From Mycolicibacterium helvum (GTDB taxonomy: Bacteria; Actinomycetota; Actinomycetes; Mycobacteriales; Mycobacteriaceae), in assembly GCF_010731895.1 (NCBI RefSeq), contig NZ_AP022596.1, positions 2,232,001 through 2,296,000 of the forward strand: DNA of 64,000 nucleotides, in the 5' to 3' direction. Numbering within the stretch: position 1 is the stretch's first letter; each line of letters begins with the position of its first letter. Positions 6,671 to 16,990 of the stretch are shown in pieces. The notes under the pieces are model-generated. The model did no database searches. It saw only the letters and a program-made list of their open reading frames with translations, and was not told the origin of the DNA. The position numbers were made by a program, and so were the translations under genes.

Positions 6671-8413
6671 TCACACCGACTCGTCGCGCAACCGCCGGCT
6701 CAGCCCACTGGCCCGCACCGCCCTGCGCGCCACCGCGGCGTGCAACTGCTCGGCCGAGCCGATCACCCGCACCTTGGTCCTGGCCCGGGTGATCGCGGTA
6801 TACAGCAACTCCCGGGTCAGCAGCCGGGAATCCGCGGGCGGCAACAGCACGGTGATCTCGGTGGCCTGGCTGCCCTGACTCTTGTGGATGGTCATCGCGT
6901 GCATGGTTTCGATATCGGCGAGCCGACTTGTCGCGAGCTCGAGCGCGCCGTCGGCTCCGGCCATCACCGCTCGCAGCGCACCGCCACGCAGCACCGCCAC
7001 CCCGACGTCGCCGTTGTAGATGCCCAGTCCGTAGTCGTTGGCGGTGGCCAGAACTGGTCGGCCGACGTACCAGGACGCCCACAGCGGCATATCGGTCGCC
7101 TCGGTCAGCCAACGTTCGACCTGACGGTTCCAGTAGGTGGCGCCGTAGGGACCATTGCGGTGCGCGCACAGCAGCCGGTGCTCTTCCAACGTGGCCAGCG
7201 CCGCTTGCGCGTCGCCGAGTATCGCGGCCTCGCGCAGCCGCAGGGCATGGGGCACAACGATTCTGCGCAGGTGATCTGTCGGTTGGTCGGTGTCGATCCA
7301 TTCGATGTGCTCGCCACCGGCAGCCAGCACTTCGAGGGCACGATCTGCTTCACCGAGACGGATCGCGCTGGCCAGTCGGCCAATCGACACCCCGAACCGA
7401 TGTGACGTGACGAGCGTGGCGATCGGGGTGTGCCCCTGCGAGCCCAGGCCCTCGACCAGATCGGCCAACACCGCCCCGGCTTCGACCGACGCCAGCTGGT
7501 CCGGGTCGCCGACCAGTAGTAGGCGCGCCTGGGGGCGCACCGCTTCGACCAGTCGGGCCATCATCGTCAGCGACACCATCGATGTTTCGTCGACGACGAT
7601 CACGTCGTGCGGCAGCCGGTTGCCGCGGTGATGGCGAAACCGCGACGACGTGTCCGGGCGGCTGCCCAGCAACCGGTGCAGCGTGGTCGCCCGGAGCCCG
7701 GGTAACCGGTCGCGGTCAACGGATTCGAGGCCGTCGACCTCGAGCTGGACTGCCTCCTGCAAGCGGGCGGCCGCCTTCCCGGTCGGTGCGGCCAGCGCGA
7801 TGCGCAGGCGTGGCTCCTGGCTCAGCTCCGCCTGTTCGGCGAGCAGCGCCAGCAGTCTGGCCACCGTGGTGGTCTTGCCGGTGCCCGGACCGCCGGTGAG
7901 CACCGTCAACCCCTGCGACAGTGCGATCTCCGCGGCTCGTCGCTGCTCTTCGTAGCCCGCGGGGAAAAGCCGGTCGATGGCGGGCACCGCCCCCAGCGGT
8001 CGAACCGCGACCAGGCCCAGCACGTCGGCGGCGACCTGGCGCTCCTCGAGCCAGTACCGGTCCAGGTAGAGCAGGTCTTTCTCGAGGTGTAGCACCGGGG
8101 GCGAATCGAGCAACGGGCTGGCCGCCACGGCACCCAGCCACTCTTGCGCGACGGGCCATGGCAGGTCGGGCTTCGCGATCTGATCCTGCAGGGCAGGCAG
8201 GGCCACGCACACCGAACCGCCGCGCACCGCGCGCACCACGAATGCGACAGCCAGCGCCACCCGATCATCGGGCTCACCGGCCATCGCCGTCAGGCGTTGC
8301 GCCACAAGCACATCGGCGGACTCGATCACCTCGGCGTCGTTGAAGGTCCGCAGCAGCCCGTCGGCGTGCTGAGCATGCCGCCAATGCGCGAGGTCCACCA
8401 CATCCGCCGTCAT
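6671..8413 (-). CDS. recD: RecBCD subunit D, 5'-3' helicase
   Basis: 580 residues from ATG 8413, chosen because it overlaps the recB stop by 4 bp; the frame stays open further upstream but inside recB. SF1B helicase motifs: Walker A GGPGTGKT at 174-181, a DE box in VVDETSMV, GDPDQL (motif III), and the late UvrD-like HKSQGSQATEI and LYTAITRA motifs. It is the fast 5'-3' motor of the RecBCD helicase-nuclease acting on double-strand ends. In mycobacteria RecBCD is known to work mainly in single-strand annealing while AdnAB resects ends for recombination. It is the last gene of the recC-recB-recD operon. Confidence 0.95.
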   Translation of the reverse strand: MTADVVDLAHWRHAQHADGLLRTFNDAEVIESADVLVAQRLTAMAGEPDDRVALAVAFVVRAVRGGSVCVALPALQDQIAKPDLPWPVAQEWLGAVAASPLLDSPPVLHLEKDLLYLDRYWLEERQVAADVLGLVAVRPLGAVPAIDRLFPAGYEEQRRAAEIALSQGLTVLTGGPGTGKTTTVARLLALLAEQAELSQEPRLRIALAAPTGKAAARLQEAVQLEVDGLESVDRDRLPGLRATTLHRLLGSRPDTSSRFRHHRGNRLPHDVIVVDETSMVSLTMMARLVEAVRPQARLLLVGDPDQLASVEAGAVLADLVEGLGSQGHTPIATLVTSHRFGVSIGRLASAIRLGEADRALEVLAAGGEHIEWIDTDQPTDHLRRIVVPHALRLREAAILGDAQAALATLEEHRLLCAHRNGPYGATYWNRQVERWLTEATDMPLWASWYVGRPVLATANDYGLGIYNGDVGVAVLRGGALRAVMAGADGALELATSRLADIETMHAMTIHKSQGSQATEITVLLPPADSRLLTRELLYTAITRARTKVRVIGSAEQLHAAVARRAVRASGLSRRLRDESV

Positions 8414-11400
8414 GCCGCCACCTGCTGACCGTCGAGCAGGTCCGACAGGGCGACCACCAGGGCCGCGGTCGGCCGCCAGCTGAACACCCCGGCGGGATGC
8501 CCCTCGGCCGTGGGCGTAGCCGGCCCGCACATCCCCCGCACGAACAGATACAGCACCCCACCCAGGTGGCACTCCGGGTCGTAACCGGGTTGGCGCCAGC
8601 GCAGAAAACGGTGCAGAACAACGCTATACAGCAGCGCCTGCAATGGGTAGTCCGAGTGCAGCATCGCCTCGGCCAGACGCGGGCGCTGGTAGTCCGCAGC
8701 CGTCAGCGGCTTGTCCGGTTCACCGAGCCAGTTCGTCTTGTAGTCGACCACCAGGTAACGATGCCCCGCCTGGTCGGGAACCCGCAGCACCGCGTCGACC
8801 GAGCCGCTGAGATAGCCACGCAGCGGCTGTGACCCGAGCGCGCCGCCGCTCAACCGGTCGACGTAGGCGGCCAGCGGATCATCGGCCGGCAGGTGCGCCC
8901 GCAGCAGCCGGCCCACATCGGCGAGACGGATATCGCGCGCGCTCGGCCGCAGATCACCGCCGGCCAACGGGAACTCGAAATCCATCTCCCGCAACCGGTC
9001 CCGCAATCCGATCTGGCGCAGTGTCAACCCATCGGCGAGTGGGCCCAACGGGGTGTCGTGCAGCGGCACCAGTGCCGCAGCCAACTCGGCAGCGGGAACG
9101 TCGACAGGCCACCACACCGAGTGCCGCTCGATCTGGGTCTGGAGTTCGGCGGCGAGATCGGCCGCGAACGGATCGGCGGTCTCCAGCACCGCATGCACCA
9201 GGGTGCCGAACTTCGCGCCGCTCGGCAGATCCGCCATCGGCGATGGAACATCAGGGCCTGCAACCGGTTCCAGCAACGGAATGTCGCCGATCTCGTCGTC
9301 CAGTTCGCTCACCTCGGGTTCGCTGCTGACCCCGTCATTCTCGGCCGACCGGATCAGGCCCGAGTACGAGGTGCGCCGCCACGCGGTGTCGATGCTGCGG
9401 TGGAAGTGCCGTTCGTCGATATCGGCGGACGGACGTTCGTGCGGCACTGACGCCACGGTGGCAACAACCGAGTCCTCGATCACCGGGCCGCCGGCAGCCT
9501 CCCACTCTCGCAACCGGGCCAGCGCGTCGTCGTCGCTGATCTTGGCCGGCTCACAGCGATCCGGCACCGCCGACTCCCCGGGCCGACGGCCGCGCAGCAG
9601 CCGCGACAGCCCGCCGTTGGGTTCGTCCCACGACGGCGCCCACCACGCCACCACCTGGGCCTGCGCCCGCGTCATCGCAACATAGGTCAAACGGCTGTCG
9701 TCGCTGGCGGACTCCTTGCGACCCAGCCGCTCGACGGCGTTGTAGTCCGGACTGTCCTTGCCGCCGATGTGCAGGCAGCGCGCCCCCTCGTCGTGGAACA
9801 GAATCAGATCGCGCTCCTGGACATTGCGATTGAACGCGAACGGCAGGTACACGATCGGGTACTGCAGGCCCTTGCTGGCCCACACCGTCATGATCTGCAC
9901 GGCCGCGGCGTCACTGTCCAGGCGGCGGTTCCGTTCGGTCGCGCCGCTGCGCTCCTCACGCTGGTGACGCAGCCAGTCCCGCAGGGCCGGCAGGTTGTAG
10001 TGCTCGCGGTGAGCGGCGTCCTGCAGCAGCTGCGTCATGTGCGCCAGGTCGGTCATGTGCCGCTCACCGCCCACCCAGGACAACACCCGATCGGCCATGC
10101 CGTGCAGTTGGGCGGCCTCGAAGATGGCCGCGACGCCGCGCTCGCGGGCATGGGCGGCCCATTCGCGCAGGGTCTCGGTCATCCGGTCGGTCAGCTCGTC
10201 ACCGCCCGCGGCAAGGGTTTCGGCAGTCTCGCCGAAGAACATCGTCGCCGCCGCCGCTCGCACGAGCCCGGGCCGGTGCGGCTGGTCGAACGCCTCGAGG
10301 AGGCAGAGCCAGTCCTCGGCGGCCTCGGAGTCGAACACGTCCGAGTCGCCGGTGTAGACCGCGGGAATGCCCGCGGCGGTGAGCGCCCGGAAGCAGGTCC
10401 GGGCGTCCTTGTGCTTCTCGACGATCACCGCGATGTCGCGGGCTTGCACCTGCTCGCCGTCGAAGGTGGTGTCGCCGCTCAGCAGGGCACCGATGTCAGC
10501 CGCCAGATCCCTGCCGACGTGCGACCGCAGCTCGTCGATCGGCATGTTCTGGATGCCTCTGCGGCCGAACGTCTCCCGGCGAACCACCCGCAGCCGGAAC
10601 GGATCGGTGCGAGTGCCGCCGGCCAGTCGACTGCCGCGGTGATGTGCTTCGACACGGTGCACGACGATGCGATGGTCACCCAGCTCGGCACCGCCCAGCA
10701 CGACCTGCAGACGATCGACGAGCGCGGCGTCGCTGCGCCAGTTGGTGACGAGCGTCCTCTTGTCACCTGCGGTCTCGGCCGCCTGCAGGTAGGTGACGAT
10801 GTCACCGCCGCGGAAAGCGTAGATCGCCTGCTTCGGGTCCCCGATGAGGATCAGCGTGGAGCACTGGCTGAACGCCCGGTCGATGACCTTCCACTGCACG
10901 GGATCGGTGTCCTGGAACTCGTCGACCATGACGATCGGCCAGCGCTGATGCATCCGAAGCCGGGCCGGCGAATCGGGGCTGTCCAGCGCGTCGGCGAGCC
11001 GGCTGAGTAGATCGTCGTAACCCAGGACGCCCAGCCGCCGCTTGCGTATCTCCAATTCGCTTTGCACACATGTCGCGAAGTGCAGACAGACCGCGGCGCG
11101 CGAATCCGGATCGGGCTCACGTGGCCGCAGTTCCGTCGACGGGTTCTTCACCACCTCGCGGGCCAGCCGCAGCGCGTCAGCGTAGCTCAGCAAGGGGTCC
11201 TCACGCTCTCGGCCGAAGTGGGCGAGGTAGAGGTCGTCGACGATCTCACCGACCAGGTCGTCGAGGCTTTCGACCAGCGTGACCCCGGCGTCGGTGTCCC
11301 CGGCTACCCCAAGGGATCTCAGCACCAGCTGACAGAACTGATGCGTGGTGGCGATGGTGGCGGCGTCGAAACCGGCGAGCGCGTCGCGTAACCGGGTCCG

Positions 11401-11709
11401 GCGGTCGGTGCGCTGTTCGTCGGTGCCCGTGACAAGTTGCGCCACCACCTTATTGTCGCCAACCAGCGCGGGATCGTCGAATGCCCGTACCGCGTGCAGG
11501 ATTTGGCCCCGCACCCGTTCCCGTAGCTCCTGGCTCGCCGCCCGGCTGAAAGTGATGAGCAGCATCTGGTCAAGCGTCGCGGCGCCCTCGGCGACGTACC
11601 GGGTCACCAGACCCGCCAGAGCAAAGGTTTTGCCCGTGCCCGCGCTGGCCTCCAGCACAGTGGTGCTTCGGGGCGTCGGCAGGGGTCCGAGCAGATCGAA
11701 CGGCGTCAT
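8410..11709 (-). CDS. recB: RecBCD subunit B, 3'-5' helicase and nuclease
   Basis: 1099 residues from ATG 11709, a one-base overlap (TGATG) with recC. UvrD/SF1A helicase: Walker A SAGTGKT near residues 22-28, DEFQDTDP (motif II), GDPKQAIY (motif III) and a VTWASKGLQYP-type motif V region. The C-terminal RecB nuclease domain carries the catalytic VDYKTNW motif about 100 residues from the end, preceded by a conserved LVHAVLE segment. Full length for the family, with no frameshift seen. It forms the main motor and the only nuclease of the complex. Confidence 0.96.
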   Translation of the reverse strand: MTPFDLLGPLPTPRSTTVLEASAGTGKTFALAGLVTRYVAEGAATLDQMLLITFSRAASQELRERVRGQILHAVRAFDDPALVGDNKVVAQLVTGTDEQRTDRRTRLRDALAGFDAATIATTHQFCQLVLRSLGVAGDTDAGVTLVESLDDLVGEIVDDLYLAHFGREREDPLLSYADALRLAREVVKNPSTELRPREPDPDSRAAVCLHFATCVQSELEIRKRRLGVLGYDDLLSRLADALDSPDSPARLRMHQRWPIVMVDEFQDTDPVQWKVIDRAFSQCSTLILIGDPKQAIYAFRGGDIVTYLQAAETAGDKRTLVTNWRSDAALVDRLQVVLGGAELGDHRIVVHRVEAHHRGSRLAGGTRTDPFRLRVVRRETFGRRGIQNMPIDELRSHVGRDLAADIGALLSGDTTFDGEQVQARDIAVIVEKHKDARTCFRALTAAGIPAVYTGDSDVFDSEAAEDWLCLLEAFDQPHRPGLVRAAAATMFFGETAETLAAGGDELTDRMTETLREWAAHARERGVAAIFEAAQLHGMADRVLSWVGGERHMTDLAHMTQLLQDAAHREHYNLPALRDWLRHQREERSGATERNRRLDSDAAAVQIMTVWASKGLQYPIVYLPFAFNRNVQERDLILFHDEGARCLHIGGKDSPDYNAVERLGRKESASDDSRLTYVAMTRAQAQVVAWWAPSWDEPNGGLSRLLRGRRPGESAVPDRCEPAKISDDDALARLREWEAAGGPVIEDSVVATVASVPHERPSADIDERHFHRSIDTAWRRTSYSGLIRSAENDGVSSEPEVSELDDEIGDIPLLEPVAGPDVPSPMADLPSGAKFGTLVHAVLETADPFAADLAAELQTQIERHSVWWPVDVPAAELAAALVPLHDTPLGPLADGLTLRQIGLRDRLREMDFEFPLAGGDLRPSARDIRLADVGRLLRAHLPADDPLAAYVDRLSGGALGSQPLRGYLSGSVDAVLRVPDQAGHRYLVVDYKTNWLGEPDKPLTAADYQRPRLAEAMLHSDYPLQALLYSVVLHRFLRWRQPGYDPECHLGGVLYLFVRGMCGPATPTAEGHPAGVFSWRPTAALVVALSDLLDGQQVAA

Positions 11710-14700
11710 CAATCGTTACTCCCCTCGGCGCGCAGCATTGGCAGCCAGAGCCGAGCCGAGTACGCCCCGAGCCGGTTGTTCTCGCCCTCGTACTCTTCGC
11801 CGGGGCGAACCGGTTCCATCAGTGTCGTCAACGGGGCGTTGCGTCCCCACACCCGCAGACTTGCCGGCTGCTGGTCCTCGCCGGGATAGCGCCCAGACCG
11901 CCATCGGTAACCGGCCGCACGATCGGGGTCGTCACCGCAGTGCCTGGCAGCAGCCCACGCATAAGAAGTCTTGGGAGGTAGGGGAATCGGCTCACGTCGG
12001 CCAGCGTCGTAGATTGCGACGAGATCTTGCAGCAACTCGACCGCGTCGACGTCGGGCCGGCCGAGGCTCTCCCGGCGGGGCGCGGTTCCCCGCTTCGGCC
12101 TGCCGATGCACACCGCCGACCAGTCCCGTCGTGGCACATGAGCGAACAACGCCAACAACGGAATCCATGACTCCAGCAGGTGCCTGCCGTCCAACTTGGA
12201 GTACGTCACCGATACCAGCCGGTCGCCGAACACCGGCGCGACGGTTCCGGTCAGCCGCCGCCCGGAACCCAGGTCCACGTCCAGATCGATCGCGTGTGAT
12301 TCGGTGGTGCGGCAACGCATCGCCTCGCCAGCCAGCAACGCCACCTGGTCCCGTATCTGGGTGGCCTTGCGCCACCCCAGATTGCCGGGCGGCAGCGTAC
12401 CGCGGCGCCATTCGGCCTGCCGCGCTTCGTCCGGAGTCATACCGCCCACGATGTCGCCGAGCATCCGGTCACCGACCGCCCACTCCTCGAGCGCGTCGAT
12501 GTCGACGGGCATGGCGTCGCTCACCCCGTCGACATCCCACGGCAGGGTGAAGTCGAGGGCGCGGAAGAAACCCTTCACCGGGTCCTTGAAGAAGCCGACG
12601 AGATCAGCGAGCACGACATCATCCGGCGGCGGCGCGGGCAGCGGGCCCGAGATGAACCGCGACTGCTCGCCCCGATGGCCGGTCATGGCGCGTGCGGCGC
12701 TTCGCACTGTCGGATCGAAGCTGAAGGCGACGCCGGGAACCAGAGCACCACGTTCGACATTACGGATGTCGAAGGGCTGCAACGGGTGATGAACCACGAT
12801 GCGCTCACGGACCTGCTCGCCAGTGGTGACGTCGAGAGCGTCGAGCAGTTCGGCAAGCGGCACCGCCGGCGGGCGCGGCTGACCGGAGTACTCGTTGGCG
12901 CCGGTGTAGGTGATGACGAGCTTCTCGGTCGCCGCGCCGATCGCGTCGAGCAGCAATTGCCGGTCCTCCGAACGGATGTCGCGCTCCCCGGTCATCGGGT
13001 TGCGCGCCAGAACGTCGTCGCCGTCGACCACGCCGAGCCGCGGGTAACTGCCGTCGTCGAGACCGACCAGGCACACCACCCGGTGCGGCACCGAGCGCAT
13101 CGGCACCATCGTGCACACCGTCAGCGTGCCGGTGCGGAAGTTGGCCCGGGTCGGCCGCCCGGCGAGATGACGCGAGAGCAGCGCTCGGATGTCCGGCAGG
13201 CGCATCAGGGTGGCGCGCGACCCCGCGCTCGACAGCACGTCGTTGAACTCCCGTTGCAGCTGACTGATCTGCCATGCGTCGCCGTCGTCGACCCGGGTGA
13301 GCACGTCGATGCCGGAGGCGAGCGCCGACAGCCAGTCGCCCAGCGGCCGGACCCCGGTCAGCGCGTCGATGACGTGCTGCAGTCGGCCGACGTATTCAGC
13401 AAGCCGGCCGGCCAGTTCGACGCGGTTGCTGCCCACGTCGTCCAGCGGCAGGGTGGAGTCGATCCAGGCGTGGGAATCGTCGGACATCGCCACCCCGGCC
13501 AGCACCCGGTCGAGGCCGAAACGCCAAGTGTTGTGCACGAAGTCGACGCCGAACGGCTTGCGGTGCTCCTCGTCGAATCCCCACCGGATGTTGGCTTGCC
13601 GCACCCAGCGAGTGATGCCCTCCAGATCGTCGTCGGTGAAGCCGAACCGGGCCCGGACCGGTGCGGCCTGGGCCAGGTTGAGCACCTCGCTGGCGGTGAC
13701 CCTGCTGCCGGCGAGGGCGAGCAGCTGGGCGGCCACCCCGAGCAGCGGGTTGGTCTGGATCAGCGACCGGTCGGCCAGACGCACCCGCAACTGATGGGCG
13801 GGATGGGCGCCCGGCACGACGTCACCGAGACCGAAATCAGCGACGATCAGCGGCGCGTAGGCCTCGATGTCGGGGCACATCACCAGGATCTCGCGCGGTT
13901 CGAGGGTTGGATCGTCGGCAAGCAGCCCGAGCAGTACCTCGCGCAGAACGTCCACCTGTCGAGCCGGCCCGTGACAGCTGTGCACCTGCACCGATCGGTC
14001 GTCATCGCGCACTGCCCTGCGCGCCGGGCGCAGGGCATTGGCGGAGATGTCGGACTGCAGCCAGCCGAGCAGGGTGTCGGGGCGCTGGGCGGGATCGGCG
14101 CCGAGGAACTCATCGCTCGCCACGGTGTCTGGCATCCCTCGCTGCAGCTCACGCAGGTCGCGGCCGAGCGTGGCCAGCAGCGGATGCAACACCTGCCGAT
14201 GGCTGGTGTCAGCACGGCGCGGAATCGACCCCCGCAGTCCGGACAGCGCCGTCCACAGCTCGGCGCTGGGGTGCGGCACCCACAGGTGCAGCTCATGGTG
14301 ATCGGCGAGCGCGTCGAGCAACTCCATGTCGGTGCTCGACAACCTGGTGTGACCGAACAGTGACAGGCGCGCGGGCAGCTCAGCCCCTGATTCACGCAGC
14401 CGCGCAACGGTTTTGGCGTGCCTCACGTGCGGCGGGTCGATTCCCACCCGGTTGACGAGCGCTCGCCAGAGGTGCGGTTGCCAGCGCAGGTCGGAGTCGA
14501 GGTCACCGGCCTCGCCGCCCAGCCAGTCGATCAGCAGCCGCGGGCGCTGCCGGGCGTAGGAGGCGAACAGCCCCGCCAGCCGACGTGCCACCGCGTAGCG
14601 CCGACCCTGCCGCAGCTCCTGTTCCTCACCGATCTCGAAGTAGCCGAGGTGGGTGGCCAGGGTGTGACACCACGGTTCGCCGAGGCTTGCGTCGATGACC

Positions 14701-14996
14701 TCGAGAAGGGGCCACGACATCGCCTCGGGCGACCACGGGTCCTCGTCGCCGGTGCCGGTCAGTTCCGTGACGAGCGACGCCGGTGACCGGAAGGACACGC
14801 CCGCGCACACGCCGTCGGCGCCATCACCGCGGCCGAGTAGATGCGACAGCCGTTGGGACAGCCAGCGTTCGACCCCGCGAGCGGGCACCACGACGAGTTC
14901 CTCGGCGAACGGGTCGGATTGAGGCCTGGCCAGCAGCCCGCCGAGTCCGTCGGCAAGTGTGTCGGTGCGCTCGGCCCGGTGTACGTGCAGGGACAT
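11709..14996 (-). CDS. recC: RecBCD subunit C, Chi-recognition/scaffold subunit
   Basis: 1095 residues. Start ATG 14996 (MSLHVHRAERTD) is preferred over the in-frame start at 15020 because RecC proteins begin with this strand, and a TACGGT box 7 nt upstream would fit a leaderless message. It is a degenerate helicase-nuclease fold lacking functional Walker motifs, with recognisable RecC segments such as VVVPARGVERWL near the N-terminus and ILVMCPDIEAYAPLI in the middle. It begins the three-gene repair operon. It is preceded by the histidine kinase stop at 15048 in the same direction, 51 bp away, so read-through is possible. Confidence 0.95.
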   Translation of the reverse strand: MSLHVHRAERTDTLADGLGGLLARPQSDPFAEELVVVPARGVERWLSQRLSHLLGRGDGADGVCAGVSFRSPASLVTELTGTGDEDPWSPEAMSWPLLEVIDASLGEPWCHTLATHLGYFEIGEEQELRQGRRYAVARRLAGLFASYARQRPRLLIDWLGGEAGDLDSDLRWQPHLWRALVNRVGIDPPHVRHAKTVARLRESGAELPARLSLFGHTRLSSTDMELLDALADHHELHLWVPHPSAELWTALSGLRGSIPRRADTSHRQVLHPLLATLGRDLRELQRGMPDTVASDEFLGADPAQRPDTLLGWLQSDISANALRPARRAVRDDDRSVQVHSCHGPARQVDVLREVLLGLLADDPTLEPREILVMCPDIEAYAPLIVADFGLGDVVPGAHPAHQLRVRLADRSLIQTNPLLGVAAQLLALAGSRVTASEVLNLAQAAPVRARFGFTDDDLEGITRWVRQANIRWGFDEEHRKPFGVDFVHNTWRFGLDRVLAGVAMSDDSHAWIDSTLPLDDVGSNRVELAGRLAEYVGRLQHVIDALTGVRPLGDWLSALASGIDVLTRVDDGDAWQISQLQREFNDVLSSAGSRATLMRLPDIRALLSRHLAGRPTRANFRTGTLTVCTMVPMRSVPHRVVCLVGLDDGSYPRLGVVDGDDVLARNPMTGERDIRSEDRQLLLDAIGAATEKLVITYTGANEYSGQPRPPAVPLAELLDALDVTTGEQVRERIVVHHPLQPFDIRNVERGALVPGVAFSFDPTVRSAARAMTGHRGEQSRFISGPLPAPPPDDVVLADLVGFFKDPVKGFFRALDFTLPWDVDGVSDAMPVDIDALEEWAVGDRMLGDIVGGMTPDEARQAEWRRGTLPPGNLGWRKATQIRDQVALLAGEAMRCRTTESHAIDLDVDLGSGRRLTGTVAPVFGDRLVSVTYSKLDGRHLLESWIPLLALFAHVPRRDWSAVCIGRPKRGTAPRRESLGRPDVDAVELLQDLVAIYDAGRREPIPLPPKTSYAWAAARHCGDDPDRAAGYRWRSGRYPGEDQQPASLRVWGRNAPLTTLMEPVRPGEEYEGENNRLGAYSARLWLPMLRAEGSND

Positions 14997-15047
14997 CGCC
15001 ACCACCGTAGACCGCCCCACCGACGGCCGAAACGCGGTGCGCGCAGA

Positions 15048-16268
15048 TTATGCCGGCGGCGCTGCGGGCAGGGTCAGGGTGAAGGTCGCACCCTCGCCGG
15101 GTACCGATGTCACCGCGATATCGCCCCCGTGCGCATCGGCGATCTCGCGGACCAGCGCCAGCCCGATGCCGTGCGGTTCCCGGTCCGCCCGGGTGGTGTG
15201 TTCGACGCCGTGCGAGAACCGGGTGAACAGCGTCGCCACGGCGTCCGGGTCGATACCCACCCCGTCGTCGGCGACCGCCACACTCACCTTCGGGCCGGCG
15301 CGCCGCACCCACAGTTCGACCGTCCCGCCGCCGTGCTCGTGCGCGAGCGCGTTGTCGACCAGAGCGGTGAGCGCCCGACGCAGCGCTGCCACCGAACCGA
15401 TCACGTCGAATCCGGCTGAGCCGTTGACACTTTCGCACTCGCAGTTCAACGTCACACCGATCGACTGCGCATAGGGGGCCATGCTGTCGCGCACCGACAC
15501 CGCCACCGCCGATAGGTCCACGCGATCGCGTGGCGGCTTGCCTGCGGCCATCGTGGCAGCGGCGAGCAGATCCTCGACGATGTCGCCCAGCGCCCGGGTG
15601 TCGGCGACCAGCGCGTCGGCATCCTTCTGCAGCGCGTGCACATCGGCAGTGCCGACCCGAAGCGCCAGCATCTGCGCCCGGGTGTGCAGCACCGTCAAAG
15701 GTGCCCGCAGCTCATGGGAGGCATCGGCGACGAACCGGCGCTGCAGGGCCAGCGCATTGGCCAGTGGGCGCACCGACCGCCGACTGAAAAGAGCGACCAC
15801 AGCGATCGACGCGAGGATGCCCGCCAGCTCCGCGAACCCCAGCGCCATCAGCAGCCGGTTCCGTCCCGCGTGGTACGGCGCCAGATCCGTCATCGCCACC
15901 ACCCGGCCCTCGGGGCGGTCAACCACCAGCGTGCGGTACTCCCGTCCGTTGGCGTAGAGATCGCCATAGCCGGTAGCACCAGTCAGCAGCGGAACCCCAG
16001 GCTCGCCGCCGTCGCTGGTCGAGATGTGGCCGTTGTCGTCCCGCAGCGCCAGCTCCATATCCGAAGGCGGATCGTTGGCGTCGTCGGCGGTCATGGCCAG
16101 CTTCTGGAGTTCCGCACCGATCTGGCGGTTCTGCGCCTGCAGATACACCGCGAACACCACGCCGCCCACGACCAGCAGCACCAGCGCGAGCGCCACCGAG
16201 GCTTGCACCGCAGCGACCCGACCGGCCCGCTTCACGACGGTGAGGTCGTTGGGTGGAGCCGCTGTCAT
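15048..16268 (-). CDS. Sensor histidine kinase of an OmpR-type two-component system
   Basis: 406 residues. Two membrane helices at about 21-43 and 140-162 enclose a roughly 95-residue extracytoplasmic sensor region with no recognised fold. The HisKA motif DASHELRAP has the phospho-acceptor histidine at 185. The ATPase domain has an N box (VDNALAHE), a G1 box (DDGVGID) and a G2 box (HGIGLALV). Its start overlaps the response regulator stop by 4 bp. It probably senses an envelope or redox signal and controls the redox genes on both sides of recBCD. No HAMP domain is obvious. Confidence 0.92.
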   Translation of the reverse strand: MTAAPPNDLTVVKRAGRVAAVQASVALALVLLVVGGVVFAVYLQAQNRQIGAELQKLAMTADDANDPPSDMELALRDDNGHISTSDGGEPGVPLLTGATGYGDLYANGREYRTLVVDRPEGRVVAMTDLAPYHAGRNRLLMALGFAELAGILASIAVVALFSRRSVRPLANALALQRRFVADASHELRAPLTVLHTRAQMLALRVGTADVHALQKDADALVADTRALGDIVEDLLAAATMAAGKPPRDRVDLSAVAVSVRDSMAPYAQSIGVTLNCECESVNGSAGFDVIGSVAALRRALTALVDNALAHEHGGGTVELWVRRAGPKVSVAVADDGVGIDPDAVATLFTRFSHGVEHTTRADREPHGIGLALVREIADAHGGDIAVTSVPGEGATFTLTLPAAPPA

Positions 16269-16945
16269 TCGAGCCCGAATCGGTAACCGGTTCGGTGCAC
16301 GGTGCGCACCACCTGCTTGCCCAGCTTGCGGCGCAGATAGTGCACATACAGGTCGACCGCTCCGGTGGTCTCCGCGCCGTCGAACACCGACTCGAGCAGC
16401 TGGGCCCGGCTGAACACGCGCTTGGGCGCGGCCATCAGTACACCCAGCAGCGATGCCTCCCGCTCGGAGAGTTCCACCTCAATGCCCGCCGGGGTGGCTC
16501 CGGCCACCCGGCGGGTGACCCGGTCGAGTCGTAGACCGCCGGCTTGCACCACGGTCGCCGCACTGTCGGCGCGCCGGACCAGCGCGCGGACACGGGCCAG
16601 CAGTTCGGGAATCTCGAACGGTTTGACCAAGTAGTCCTGGGCGCCGGCGTCCAGGCCCTCGACGCGGTCCTCGACCGCGCCGCGGGCGGTGAGTATCAGC
16701 GCAGGAGTCGCGATGCCGCGCGACCTCAGCAGCGCCACCAAGTCCGAGCCGTCCATCACCGGGAGCCCGCGATCGACGATCATGGCGTCGTAGTCGCCGG
16801 TCAATCCACGGTGCATGCCTTGCTGACCGTCGTAGGCGGCATCGGTCCGGTAGCCCTGCTCGTTGAACAACTCGACGAGCATCGCGCTGAGCGCGCGGTC
16901 ATCCTCGACCACCAACAGTGCGGGCGACAGATTCCGCGCGGACAC
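16265..16945 (-). CDS. OmpR/PhoB-family response regulator
   Basis: 226 residues from GTG 16945. The receiver domain has the acidic pair E14-D15-D16, phospho-acceptor D58 (MIVDRGLP), T86 and K108 (YLVKPF). The C-terminal winged helix (about 130-226) contains the LSEREASLLGVL and DLYVHYLRRKLG segments typical of OmpR DNA-binding domains and ends in the TVHRTGYRF hairpin. It is co-transcribed with the histidine kinase. The intergenic region upstream holds two direct TTACAGC-type repeats, a likely autoregulatory site shared with the divergent apbE gene. Confidence 0.93.
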   Translation of the reverse strand: MSARNLSPALLVVEDDRALSAMLVELFNEQGYRTDAAYDGQQGMHRGLTGDYDAMIVDRGLPVMDGSDLVALLRSRGIATPALILTARGAVEDRVEGLDAGAQDYLVKPFEIPELLARVRALVRRADSAATVVQAGGLRLDRVTRRVAGATPAGIEVELSEREASLLGVLMAAPKRVFSRAQLLESVFDGAETTGAVDLYVHYLRRKLGKQVVRTVHRTGYRFGLE

Positions 16946-16990
16946 GTAGCGAGCGTGCCATGCCGATGGCGTACGCCGCGCACAAAAGCG

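Noticed and set aside
9769..11010. 413-codon open frame on the + strand opposite recB
   Set aside because: It is antisense to clear recB helicase motifs; long antisense frames are expected in GC-rich DNA, and the translation has no recognisable domain.
12675..14363. 562-codon open frame on the + strand opposite recC
   Set aside because: Low-complexity His/Gln/Val-rich product, antisense to recC, no ribosome site; a codon-bias shadow.
6671..14996. Horizontal transfer of recBCD into the redox cluster
   Set aside because: The recBCD genes look ordinary in base use and no repeats or integrase genes flank them; the interleaving is noted but transfer is not supported.
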